Below are positions 1-4,572 of a DNA stretch of 5,810 nt, piece by piece; positions within the stretch are counted from its first letter, which is position 1, and every line of letters starts with the position of its first letter. The stretch is taken from NCBI GenBank assembly GCA_964353455.1, contig CAYGWP010000366.1, positions 1 through 5,810 of the forward strand, given 5' to 3'. This DNA is from CAYGWP01 sp964353455 (lineage in GTDB: Bacteria; Planctomycetota; Phycisphaerae; FEN-1346). Position numbers and translations under genes: made by a program. The notes under the pieces are model-generated. The model was not told the DNA's origin and did not search any database. It saw nothing but the letters and a program-made list of their open reading frames with translations.

Positions 1-6
1 AGCCGC

Positions 7-106
7 AATCCTGTAAAAGTAATGTCCATTGGGTCGTCGAGCCGTCGCGCCCGCGCTGGGGGCCGCGGCGGGGTGGGGTCCCAATAGACATTACTTTTAC
101 AGGATT
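7..106. repeat. MITE-like palindromic repeat unit, copy 1
   Basis: A 100-bp unit has 27-bp inverted arms at 7-33 and 80-106 that pair perfectly except at one position (C27 against A). They flank a GC-rich 46-bp centre. Each arm contains TGTAAAAGTAATGTCC, so the unit reads TGT...ACA, with a further aatcc/ggatt pair outside. TGT...ACA ends are known from several DDE-transposon groups such as IS21, IS3 and IS481, so this may be a non-autonomous derivative. No transposase is present and no target-site duplication is evident. Transcribed, it would fold into a long hairpin. It is preceded by agccgc, as is copy 2. Confidence 0.8.
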
Positions 107-127
107 CGCCCGTGCCGTGTCCCTTCA

Positions 128-142
128 AGCCCCGGCGGGGCG
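128..142. repeat. Short GCCCC-GGC-GGGGC palindrome
   Basis: A 5-bp stem with a 3-nt loop, inside agccccggcggggcg. It is the first of at least six such elements in the first 1.2 kb. The recurring flank (aag before, cg after) shows a dispersed repeat family rather than chance GC richness. Confidence 0.55.
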
Positions 143-177
143 AAAGAAGCCTGCGGCGGCACGGGGCCCCGAGCCGC

Positions 178-277
178 AATCCTGTAAAAGTAATGTCCAT
201 TGGGTTGTCAAGTCGTCGCGCGGGCGCTGGGGGCCGCGGCGGAGTGGGGTCCCAATAGACATTACTTTTACAGGATT
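178..277. repeat. MITE-like palindromic repeat unit, copy 2
   Basis: This is a direct copy of the unit at 7-106, offset by exactly 171 bp. Both 27-bp arms (178-204 and 251-277) are identical to those of copy 1, and the 46-bp centre differs at about 6 positions. Divergence is thus confined to the centre. This suggests either selection or gene conversion on the arms, or a recent tandem duplication. The spacer between the copies includes a GCCCC-GGC-GGGGC hairpin. Confidence 0.8.
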
Positions 278-296
278 GGCCCTCCTCACTTCCCCA

Positions 297-338
297 AGCC
301 CCGGCGGGGCGTCTGAATGGCGTTCAGCCCGAAGGGCT
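297..338. repeat. Paired short palindromes (GCCCC-GGC-GGGGC and AGCCC-GAA-GGGCT)
   Basis: The first hairpin (297-311) is identical to the one at 128-142. The second (AGCCC-GAA-GGGCT, 326-338) follows after tctgaatggcgttc. A related order, palindrome then ggcgttca then a second palindrome, recurs at 451-496, so the two hairpins behave as one composite module. Confidence 0.5.
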
Positions 339-450
339 GGGACGTAACAGCCCACGGGCGAACGTCGGAGCGCAGCGCAGAGTCCGCCTGGGCGACCCCT
401 GGGAACCCGAAGCGCATCCCCCCATTTCCCTTCTTCTTTTCTCATCCGTC

Positions 451-496
451 AGCCCCAGCGGGGCGATTGAAAGGCGTTCAGTCGCCCCGATCGGGC
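451..496. repeat. Second two-hairpin module
   Basis: GCCCC-AGC-GGGGC lies at 452-464. It is followed by gattgaaaggcgttcagtc and then a second palindrome centred on CCCGATCGGG (486-495). The ggcgttcag linker is shared with the module at 297-338, while the loops differ. That pattern fits a REP-like repeat drifting under stem conservation. Confidence 0.5.
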
Positions 497-517
497 TCAA
501 CAAACAAAAAAGAGAAA

Positions 518-537
518 GGGGGGTGGGGGGGTGCGGG
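518..537 (+). other. G-run cluster with G-quadruplex potential
   Basis: Runs of six, seven and three guanines, separated by T and TGC, lie on the + strand. Splitting the seven-G run gives four G3 tracts with short loops, enough for an intramolecular quadruplex. It directly precedes the strong hairpin at 541-560. A role is not evident, and it may only be a hypermutable homopolymer tract. Confidence 0.4.
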
Positions 538-540
538 CTA

Positions 541-586
541 CCCCGGCCTCGCGGCCGGGGCTACTGTCATACGCCCCCGGTGGGGC
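541..586. repeat. CCCCGGCC-TCGC-GGCCGGGG hairpin plus GCCCC-CGGT-GGGGC
   Basis: A perfect 8-bp GC stem with a 4-nt loop (541-560) is flanked by gggcta and ctac. It is followed by a further GCCCC/GGGGC inverted repeat at 573-586. The arrangement resembles the dispersed palindromic repeats common in planctomycete and related environmental genomes; that resemblance is from memory. There is no T-tract, so a rho-independent terminator is unlikely. Confidence 0.5.
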
Positions 587-680
587 TTCACAACGTCGGA
601 CGGCGCTTTTTGTTTTTCACCTCTGCGCAATCTGCGTAATCTGCAGATGATCCGTCGTTGCCTCTCACCGACCTCCGCCT

Positions 681-760
681 TCTCTGCGCCGGGTCCGTTG
701 CCTTTTTGTCTTACCTCAAGGTTCCCTCAGCGCCCTCTGCGGTCTCCGCGGTGAGATCTG
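681..760. repeat. 80-bp direct repeat, copy A (tctctgcgcc...gtgagatctg)
   Basis: This matches 1047-1126 over the same 80-bp length without gaps, with about 10 mismatches (roughly 87%). The ends are the best conserved parts: tctctgcgccgggtccgttg and ctccgcggtgagatctg. The 'ctctgcg..ctctgcggtgaga' text is a type of dispersed non-coding repeat seen in many environmental bacterial genomes. All reading frames through it look like repeat-derived text rather than protein. Confidence 0.75.
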
Positions 761-806
761 TGCCAGGGCGCAGACCTCGCCGACGCGGGCCCCTGGCAGG
801 TGGGGT

Positions 807-833
807 CCCAATAGACATTACTTTTACAGGATT
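807..833. repeat. Solitary right arm of the MITE-like unit
   Basis: These 27 bp are identical to the right arms at 80-106 and 251-277. They are preceded by the same ggtgggg and followed by nearly the same cgcccgtgccgt...caagcccc stretch that follows copy 1. The left arm is missing; upstream there is instead an unrelated 8-bp inverted repeat, TGCCAGGG (761-768) with CCCTGGCA (791-798). It looks like a half-deleted or recombined copy. Confidence 0.7.
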
Positions 834-855
834 CGCCCGTGCCGTTTCCGCACAA

Positions 856-868
856 GCCCCCGCGGGGC
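856..868. repeat. GCCCC-CGC-GGGGC palindrome
   Basis: A 5-bp stem in the same position relative to the solitary arm at 807-833 as the 128-142 hairpin has to copy 1. The MITE-like arm and this hairpin therefore travelled together. Confidence 0.5.
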
Positions 869-1046
869 GGACTGCGCTCTAGCCACGTCCGCAAGGGCGT
901 CGCTCGACCCAGAGGCTCTCGACGGGTGGCAGGCGAAGGATCGCATCCCCCCAGGGCTCACGCCACTGGGCTATTACCTTTCGCCCTTTCAGATGGCTTC
1001 ACAAGGTTGACGGCTTCTTGTTTGTGGCTCTCTGCGCCCTCGGCCC
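869..1046. other. Intergenic stretch between repeats, no gene
   Basis: No coding sequence with family-like composition or a plausible ribosome binding site is visible. The only structure is an imperfect hairpin, CCCAGGG...CCaCTGGG, at 950-970 with one bulged A. It lies within catccccccagggctcacgcc text that resembles another dispersed palindromic repeat. Confidence 0.4.
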
Positions 1047-1126
1047 TCTCTGCGCCGGGTCCGTTGCCTTTTCGTCTCACCCCAGGTTCCCCTCTGCGTT
1101 CTCTGCGGCCTCCGCGGTGAGATCTG
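1047..1126. repeat. 80-bp direct repeat, copy B
   Basis: Second copy of the repeat at 681-760, offset by 366 bp and in the same orientation. Differences cluster in the middle (1073-1098), and the two ends are almost invariant. It is preceded by an extra partial tctctgcgccctcgg unit at 1029-1043, suggesting internal expansion. Confidence 0.75.
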
Positions 1127-1153
1127 TTCCGTTGTTACCTCTCTGTTCAATCC

Positions 1154-1166
1154 GCCCCAACGGGGT
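1154..1166. repeat. CCCC-AAC-GGGG palindrome
   Basis: A 4-bp stem with a 3-nt loop in gccccaacggggt. It is the last and weakest member of the GCCCC-NNN-GGGGC family in this window. Confidence 0.4.
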
Positions 1167-1280
1167 CCAACATAACAAGGACAATCCACGATCCGCAATC
1201 GAAATACCCCCTACATATGGTATTCGCACGCCCCTTCGAACCCCCACTAATGGTATGCCTTGATGCCTGGCACCTGATTA
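1167..1280. other. Intergenic, nothing recognised
   Basis: A short, less GC-rich stretch with no gene, promoter or repeat I can support. Its reading frames run straight into the repeats on either side. Confidence 0.3.
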
Positions 1281-1344
1281 TTTTTCGCGCTCTCGGAGGG
1301 CAAAACGCACGTAAGTGTTTCTGCAAAAATGGCACTTACGTCAA
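1281..1344. repeat. Hairpin-bearing direct repeat, left copy
   Basis: This 64-bp sequence recurs at 1516-1579 without gaps, with about 12 mismatches. Within it ACGTAAGTG (1309-1317) pairs perfectly with CACTTACGT (1333-1341) around a tttctgcaaaaatgg loop. The last 36 bp (1309-1344) differ from the other copy at only 3 positions. The two copies bracket a roughly 170-bp core of phased A-tracts and a palindrome. Confidence 0.7.
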
Positions 1345-1366
1345 TTTGGGCCTGTCAAAGAAAGTG

Positions 1367-1435
1367 AAAAAACCGTTCAAAACCGTCAAAAAACCGCAAA
1401 AACCGTGTCAAAACCGTTCAAACCCGATCGAAAAA
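1367..1435. other. Seven A-tracts phased at the helical repeat (probable curved DNA)
   Basis: Runs of three to six adenines lie at 1367-1372, 1379-1382, 1388-1393, 1398-1402, 1410-1413, 1420-1422 and 1431-1435. Their centres are about 11, 10, 9.5, 11.5, 9.5 and 12 bp apart, a mean near 10.6 bp. Five carry the motif AAACCG. Phased A-tracts are the classical cause of intrinsic DNA bending. The repeated AAACCG also resembles an iteron array for a DNA-binding protein. No replication or partition gene is nearby, so an origin is not supported. Confidence 0.6.
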
Positions 1436-1471
1436 CGTCTTGCCCATCTTAACATTTGAGGTGTCAAACCC

Positions 1472-1491
1472 CCTTGGCGCTAGCGCCAGGG
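1472..1491. repeat. Palindrome TGGCGCTAGCGCCA inside the composite element
   Basis: Bases 1475-1488 form a perfect 14-bp palindrome, extended to 1472-1491 with one T-G pair. Just downstream CGTTTT (1493-1498) can pair with AAAACG (1507-1512). A seven-T run follows at 1515-1521, and AAAACGCGTTTT at 1507-1518 is itself palindromic. The second hairpin plus T-run is a weak terminator-like arrangement, but no upstream gene would use it. Confidence 0.5.
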
Positions 1492-1515
1492 CCGTTTTGG
1501 GGTCCGAAAACGCGT

Positions 1516-1579
1516 TTTTTTGCCGTTTCGGAGGTCGAAATTGACGTAAGTGTTTTTGCAAAAAGGGCACTTACATCAA
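1516..1579. repeat. Hairpin-bearing direct repeat, right copy
   Basis: Direct copy of 1281-1344, offset by 235 bp. TTGACGTAAGTG (1541-1552) pairs with CACTTACATCAA (1568-1579) with one mismatch. Between them lies TTTTTGCAAAAA (1553-1564), itself a perfect palindrome. This copy has the longer stem. It abuts the heptanucleotide repeat starting at 1581. Confidence 0.7.
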
Positions 1580-1580
1580 G

Positions 1581-1608
1581 TGCGGAGTGCGGAGTGCGGA
1601 GCGCGGAG
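1581..1608. repeat. Heptanucleotide tandem repeat, four TGCGGAG units
   Basis: Three exact TGCGGAG units and one CGCGGAG lie head to tail. Heptameric short tandem repeats of this kind are well known in cyanobacteria (STRR sequences) and also occur in other environmental genomes. Copy number is expected to vary between strains. Confidence 0.8.
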
Positions 1609-1632
1609 TGAACGGCAAGACGGCAAAGGCGG

Positions 1633-1667
1633 TGAAAAGTGAAAAGTGAAAAGTGCAAAGAGAAAAG
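1633..1667. repeat. Heptanucleotide tandem repeat, five TGAAAAG-type units
   Basis: Three exact TGAAAAG units (1633-1653) are followed by TGCAAAG and AGAAAAG. The unit length equals that of the TGCGGAG array 25 bp upstream although the sequence is unrelated, so slippage or the same expansion mechanism may act on both. A reading frame entering the next gene passes through here, but I do not take it as coding. Confidence 0.75.
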
Positions 1668-1787
1668 TGACGGCAAACGGCGACGGGCAGGCTGGAGGTT
1701 GGAGGTCCGCCACGGCGGACTTGCCGCAGGGGCGGCGTGTCTCTATCATGTGCATCCGGCCGCAAGGCAAGGGCCAGGGGCGCCGCC

Positions 1788-1794
1788 AAGGCGG
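1788..1794 (+). promoter_or_regulatory. Weak Shine-Dalgarno for the TSUP gene, inside a small hairpin
   Basis: AAGGCGG lies 10 nt before the ATG at 1805. It also forms half of CCGCC-AA-GGCGG (1783-1794). The site is imperfect and partly paired, so initiation may be weak or structure-dependent. It is still better placed than anything before the alternative ATG at 1748. Confidence 0.35.
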
Positions 1795-1804
1795 TGCGCA
1801 AGCA

Positions 1805-2557
1805 ATGCCCGAACTCAGCGAGTGGCAGTGGGTCCTCGGCGCGGCGTGCGCCGTGATGATCGGGTTCTCGAAGACCGGGATCGCCGGCATCGGGATCGCC
1901 ATTATACCGATCATGGCAGAGGTATTTCCGGCCCGCGAATCGACGGCGGCGATGCTGCTGATGCTCATCATCGGCGACTTCTTCGCCGTGGGGTATTACC
2001 GGCGGCACGCTGTGTGGCGGACGCTGATCGGCCTCTTGCCGTGGGTCATGCCGGGGATTATCCTGGGGTGGCTGGCCTTGGGGCGGCTGGACGACCGGCA
2101 GTTCAAGCCCGCGCTGGGCGGGCTCGTCCTCGGCCTCATCCTTCTCCAGGTGGTGCGGACGCGGTCCGGCGAGTGGATGGAGAAGAAGTTGCCGCACATC
2201 TGGTGGTTCGCGGCGGCGGTGGGGGTGCTGGCGGGTCTGGCCACGATGATCGGCAATGCGGCCGGGGGCATAATGACGGTGTTCCTGCTGGCCCGCGGGT
2301 TCCCGAAAGAGAAGTTCATGGGGACGAGCGCATGGTTCTACCTCATCGTGAACCTCATCAAGGTGCCCTTCAGCGCCGACCTGGGGCTGACGAACCCGCA
2401 GACGGTCTCTTTCGCGGGCCTCATGATACCGGCCATCACGGTCGGGGCGCTGGTGGGCGTGAAGGTGCTGCCCGTGCTGCCGCAGAAGGTCTTTGACCGC
2501 ATCGTCCTTGCGATAGCGGTGCTGGCTTCGCTGAGGCTGATCATCCAGTGGCCGTGA
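1805..2557 (+). CDS. TSUP family membrane transporter (TauE/SafE-like sulfite/anion exporter)
   Basis: This 250-residue, strongly hydrophobic protein of the inner membrane has about seven or eight membrane-spanning segments. The TSUP (TauE/SafE) family moves sulfite, sulfonates or other sulfur-containing organic anions; the substrate here is unknown. Two family-like glycine-rich motifs at equivalent places in the two halves support the call: GFSKTGIAG (residues 20-28) and GLATMIGNAAGG (144-155). This fits the internal duplication of the fold. MGTSAWFYLIVNLIKVPFS in the second half is also typical of the clade. The frame is open upstream to 1646, but those residues are polar, low-complexity and read through the heptanucleotide repeat, so I start at ATG 1805. 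Length is normal. The stop overlaps the ribosome binding site of the next gene, implying one transcript. No promoter is obvious. Confidence 0.88.
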   Translation: MPELSEWQWVLGAACAVMIGFSKTGIAGIGIAIIPIMAEVFPARESTAAMLLMLIIGDFFAVGYYRRHAVWRTLIGLLPWVMPGIILGWLALGRLDDRQFKPALGGLVLGLILLQVVRTRSGEWMEKKLPHIWWFAAAVGVLAGLATMIGNAAGGIMTVFLLARGFPKEKFMGTSAWFYLIVNLIKVPFSADLGLTNPQTVSFAGLMIPAITVGALVGVKVLPVLPQKVFDRIVLAIAVLASLRLIIQWP

Positions 2558-2562
2558 AGGAG
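2556..2562 (+). promoter_or_regulatory. Shine-Dalgarno overlapping the upstream stop codon
   Basis: GAAGGAG shares its first two bases with the TGA (2555-2557) that ends the transporter gene and lies 6 nt before ATG 2569. It decides the start: the in-frame GTG at 2548 has no such site and would add seven residues before the signal peptide. The overlap suggests translational coupling. Confidence 0.75.
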
Positions 2563-2568
2563 ACTCGC

Positions 2569-4131
2569 ATGAGATGGCTGATAGCGACGCTGACATGGCT
2601 CGCCCTGGCCGGTTCTTGTCTCGGGGCGGCCCCGTACTTCGGCATAAAGGTCATCGACGCCGAGACCGGCCGCGGCGTGCCGCTGGTCGAGTTGGAGACG
2701 GTGAACGGCATCCGGTATTACAGCGATTCCGGCGGGTGGGTGGCGTTCCACGAGCCGGGCCTGATGAACCAGCGGGTCTTCTTCTCGGTGAAGAGCCACG
2801 GGTATGAGTACCCGAAGGATGGCTTCGGGTTCCGCGGCGTCGTTCTGGAGACGAAGGAGGGGGGCCGGGCGGAGATCAAGGTCAAACGCCTCAACATCGC
2901 CGAGCGGCTGTACCGTATCACCGGCGAGGGGATCTACCGCGACACGGTCCTCCTGGGCGAGAAGCCACCCATCAAGGAACCGCTCCTGAACGCCCAGGTA
3001 ATGGGCCAGGATTCCACGCTGGCCCTGCCCTACCGGGGCAAGATCTACTGGTTCTGGGGGGATACTGCGCGGGCGCGGTATCCGCTGGGGCACTTCCGCA
3101 TGGCCGGGGCGACATCTGAGATGCCCTCTGCCGGCGGCCTGGACCCGAGCGTGGGGGTGGACCTAAAGTACTTCGTGGACAAGGAGGGGTTCAGCCGCCC
3201 GATGGCCCCGATGCCGGAGGCGAAGGACGGCATGATCTGGATAAGCGGGCTGATGGTCGTCCCCGATGCGCCTTCGCCGCCGAAGGCCGGTGCTTCGGCG
3301 GGCGAAGGGCGGGCGCGCGGCGACCGGCTGGTCGGCCGCTACGCGCGCATGAAGAGCCTGGGCGAAATGCTGGAGCAGGGCCTGGTGGTCTATAGCGATG
3401 AAAAGCAGATCTTCGAGAAGGCGGCCGAGTTCGGCGTCAAGGAACCGTGGCGGTTTCCGGACGGCCACCCGGTCCGCATGAGCGAGGGCGGGAGCGACTT
3501 CTATCTCTTCCCGCGGCCGTTCCCCGTGGTCCGCGCCCCGGCGGACCTTGCGGCGCTCAAGGATGGCAGCCGCTACGAGGCCTTCACGTGCCTTGCGCCC
3601 GGCACGCGGTACAATAAGGCCGCCTCGGAGATTGCGCGCGGCCCGGACGGCAAGGCGGCCTGGGCCTGGCGGGCCGACACCGACCCCGTCAGCCAGGTCC
3701 AGGAGCGCGAGTTGATCGATGCCGGGAAACTGAAGCCCGATGAGGCGCGGTTTCAACTGGTGGATGCCGAGACGGCGAAGCCTGTCTTGCTCCACGGCGG
3801 GTCATTCCGCTGGAACGCATTCCGGAAGAAATGGGTGCTCATCGGGGTCCAGGTTTACGGCACATCGTTCCTCGGCGAGGTCTGGTTCGCCCAAGCCGAC
3901 TCGCCGACCGGCCCATGGGGAAAGGCCCGCAAGATCGTGACGCACGAAAAGTACACCTTCTACAACCCCGTGCAGCACGATTTTCTAGACCAGGATGGCG
4001 GCCGCATCATCTACTTCGAGGGGACCTACGCCGAGACGTTTTCCGGCAACCCCGTCAAGACCCCCCGCTATGACTACAACCAGGTGATGTACCGCCTGGA
4101 CCTTTCCGACCCGCGGCTGAACCTGCCGTAG
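2569..4131 (+). CDS. Exported protein with transthyretin-like domain and GH43/DUF4185-like beta-propeller
   Basis: The protein has 520 residues. A short signal peptide (residues 1 to about 20, MRWLIATLTWLALAGSCLGA) indicates export; C17 does not sit in a convincing lipobox. Residues 23-107 resemble a carboxypeptidase-regulatory/transthyretin-like beta-sandwich, with IKVIDAETGRGVPLVELET and a YYSDSGGWVAFHEPG turn. From about 115 the protein looks like a five-bladed propeller of the GH43/DUF4185 type: GQDS (146-149), WFWGDT (161-166), GGSFRWN (410-416), SPTGPWG, FYNPVQHDF (464-472) and YFEGTY (482-487). A catalytic acid/base set is not assignable from the sequence, so carbohydrate binding or hydrolysis is only inferred. 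Residues 235-247 (PSPPKAGASAGEG) are low-complexity and encoded by a palindrome. The close spacing to the transporter gene suggests a joint role at the cell envelope. The domain call is from motif memory; secretion is firmer. Confidence 0.8.
   Translation: MRWLIATLTWLALAGSCLGAAPYFGIKVIDAETGRGVPLVELETVNGIRYYSDSGGWVAFHEPGLMNQRVFFSVKSHGYEYPKDGFGFRGVVLETKEGGRAEIKVKRLNIAERLYRITGEGIYRDTVLLGEKPPIKEPLLNAQVMGQDSTLALPYRGKIYWFWGDTARARYPLGHFRMAGATSEMPSAGGLDPSVGVDLKYFVDKEGFSRPMAPMPEAKDGMIWISGLMVVPDAPSPPKAGASAGEGRARGDRLVGRYARMKSLGEMLEQGLVVYSDEKQIFEKAAEFGVKEPWRFPDGHPVRMSEGGSDFYLFPRPFPVVRAPADLAALKDGSRYEAFTCLAPGTRYNKAASEIARGPDGKAAWAWRADTDPVSQVQERELIDAGKLKPDEARFQLVDAETAKPVLLHGGSFRWNAFRKKWVLIGVQVYGTSFLGEVWFAQADSPTGPWGKARKIVTHEKYTFYNPVQHDFLDQDGGRIIYFEGTYAETFSGNPVKTPRYDYNQVMYRLDLSDPRLNLP
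3271..3308. repeat. Palindromic element lying in frame within a coding sequence
   Basis: CCTTCGCCGCCGAAG (3271-3285) pairs with CTTCGGCGGGCGAAGG (3293-3308) around a 7-nt loop, with only one bulged base. That is about 15 bp of near-perfect stem. It is read as PSPPKAGASAGEG in the exported protein, a stretch unlike the surrounding beta-rich sequence and followed by an Arg/Gly-rich segment. The reading frame continues intact. This fits an inserted selfish palindrome of the kind described in Rickettsia coding genes (RPE); the analogy is mine. Confidence 0.65.
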
Positions 4132-4159
4132 GCGGCCCTGGGTATATGAGGGTGCGCCG

Positions 4160-4181
4160 ACGGATTGTGGCAAGAGACGCT
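4160..4181. repeat. Truncated copy of the ggattgtggca repeat
   Basis: These 22 bp match 4299-4320 with two mismatches. Unlike that copy, this one lacks the pairing right arm TGCCACAAT. The 9-bp-unit array begins four bases later, as though it had interrupted or replaced the rest of the repeat. Confidence 0.5.
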
Positions 4182-4184
4182 ATC

Positions 4185-4220
4185 AAGAACGCCAAGAGCG
4201 CCAAGAACGCCAAGAGCGCC
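4185..4220. repeat. Tandem 18-bp repeat built from 9-bp units
   Basis: AAGAACGCCAAGAGCGCC occurs twice in exact tandem. Each copy is two diverged 9-bp units of the form AAGA(A/G)CGCC. The second copy also forms the left arm of the long hairpin at 4201-4254. Confidence 0.8.
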
Positions 4221-4254
4221 AACCCCTGGAGATTGGCGCTCTTGGCGCTCTTGG
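4201..4254 (+). terminator. 22-bp stem-loop, possible transcription terminator of the transporter operon
   Basis: CCAAGAACGCCAAGAGCGCC plus AA (4201-4222) pairs with TTGGCGCTCTTGGCGCTCTT plus GG (4233-4254), with one A-C mismatch and a 10-nt loop. It lies about 70 nt after the exported-protein stop and is the strongest hairpin in that gap. There is no U-tract after it, so it may act with Rho, as an mRNA 3' stabiliser, or simply be a dispersed repeat. Confidence 0.5.
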
Positions 4255-4302
4255 GTCGGGCAGGTAATCTGATTGGGGCGGAAGCGGGGGGTACCCCAAC
4301 GG

Positions 4303-4331
4303 ATTGTGGCAGGAGATGCTCGTGCCACAAT
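4303..4331. repeat. Inverted repeat ATTGTGGCA / TGCCACAAT
   Basis: A perfect 9-bp stem (4303-4311 with 4323-4331) encloses an 11-nt loop. The left part repeats the sequence at 4160-4181. Confidence 0.55.
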
Positions 4332-4352
4332 TTCTCGGCGCGCCCGTATATG

Positions 4353-4371
4353 GCCTGCCATCATGGCAGGC
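4353..4371. repeat. Palindrome GCCTGCCATCATGGCAGGC
   Basis: A 19-bp near-perfect palindrome with arms of 8-9 bp around a central C. Its GCCTGCCA...TGGCAGGC form resembles a dispersed palindromic repeat rather than a specific operator. It lies 22 bp after the inverted repeat ending at 4331. Confidence 0.55.
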
Positions 4372-4572
4372 AGGACGTGAGAACGGGACGTTTTGGCACG
4401 CGGGGGCGGAGTAACCCCTGCTGCCGGACGTTGCTTCTGCCGGTTCCGTGCAGTCGTAACCTCTTTGGGGTAGGGCACTTAAGGCGATAACCCAAGACAA
4501 TACCCCTGCCCGGCCTCATTGGCACGCGCATTGCTCACAGAAGGCTGCGAGGAGACTTTATCCAGGGCGAAC
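4372..4572. other. Leader region before the response regulator, no gene
   Basis: No coding sequence is supported. At 4467-4477 adjacent GGGGTA and GGGCA face TACCCC and TGCCC at 4501-4511 in the same order, which would give a pseudoknot-like pairing. TTGGG (4465-4469) could alternatively pair with CCCAA (4491-4495). No known riboswitch class is recognised. A strong GAGGAG at 4549-4554 is too far (18 nt) from the ATG at 4573 to be its obvious ribosome site. Confidence 0.3.

Noticed and set aside
317..754. Open frame of 145 codons on the + strand, and others at 117-347, 658-882, 839-1120 and 1018-1263
   Set aside because: They run through the palindromic and direct repeats, are rich in Arg, Pro, Ser and Gly, lack ribosome sites, and share peptides such as VPIDITFTG only because the DNA repeats.
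7..833. CRISPR array from the recurring 27-bp sequence
   Set aside because: Copies occur in inverted pairs with 46-bp related centres and irregular distances. There are no uniform spacers and no cas gene.
1367..1435. Replication origin from AAACCG iterons
   Set aside because: No replication initiator, partition gene or DnaA-box cluster is visible. Bent DNA within a repeat element explains the pattern with fewer assumptions.
1646..1804. Upstream extension of the transporter from ATG 1646 or ATG 1748
   Set aside because: The added residues are polar, read through repeat DNA, lack a well-placed ribosome site and do not resemble the start of TSUP proteins.
1571..2596. Open frame of 341 codons on the - strand
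   Set aside because: It is antisense to the transporter gene and the heptamer arrays, with His/Arg/Pro-rich composition typical of the shadow of a GC-rich gene.
3163..3795. Open frames on the - strand at 2338-3093 and 3163-3795
   Set aside because: Both lie opposite the exported-protein gene, whose + frame has a signal peptide, domain motifs and a strong Shine-Dalgarno. The antisense frames show no family features.
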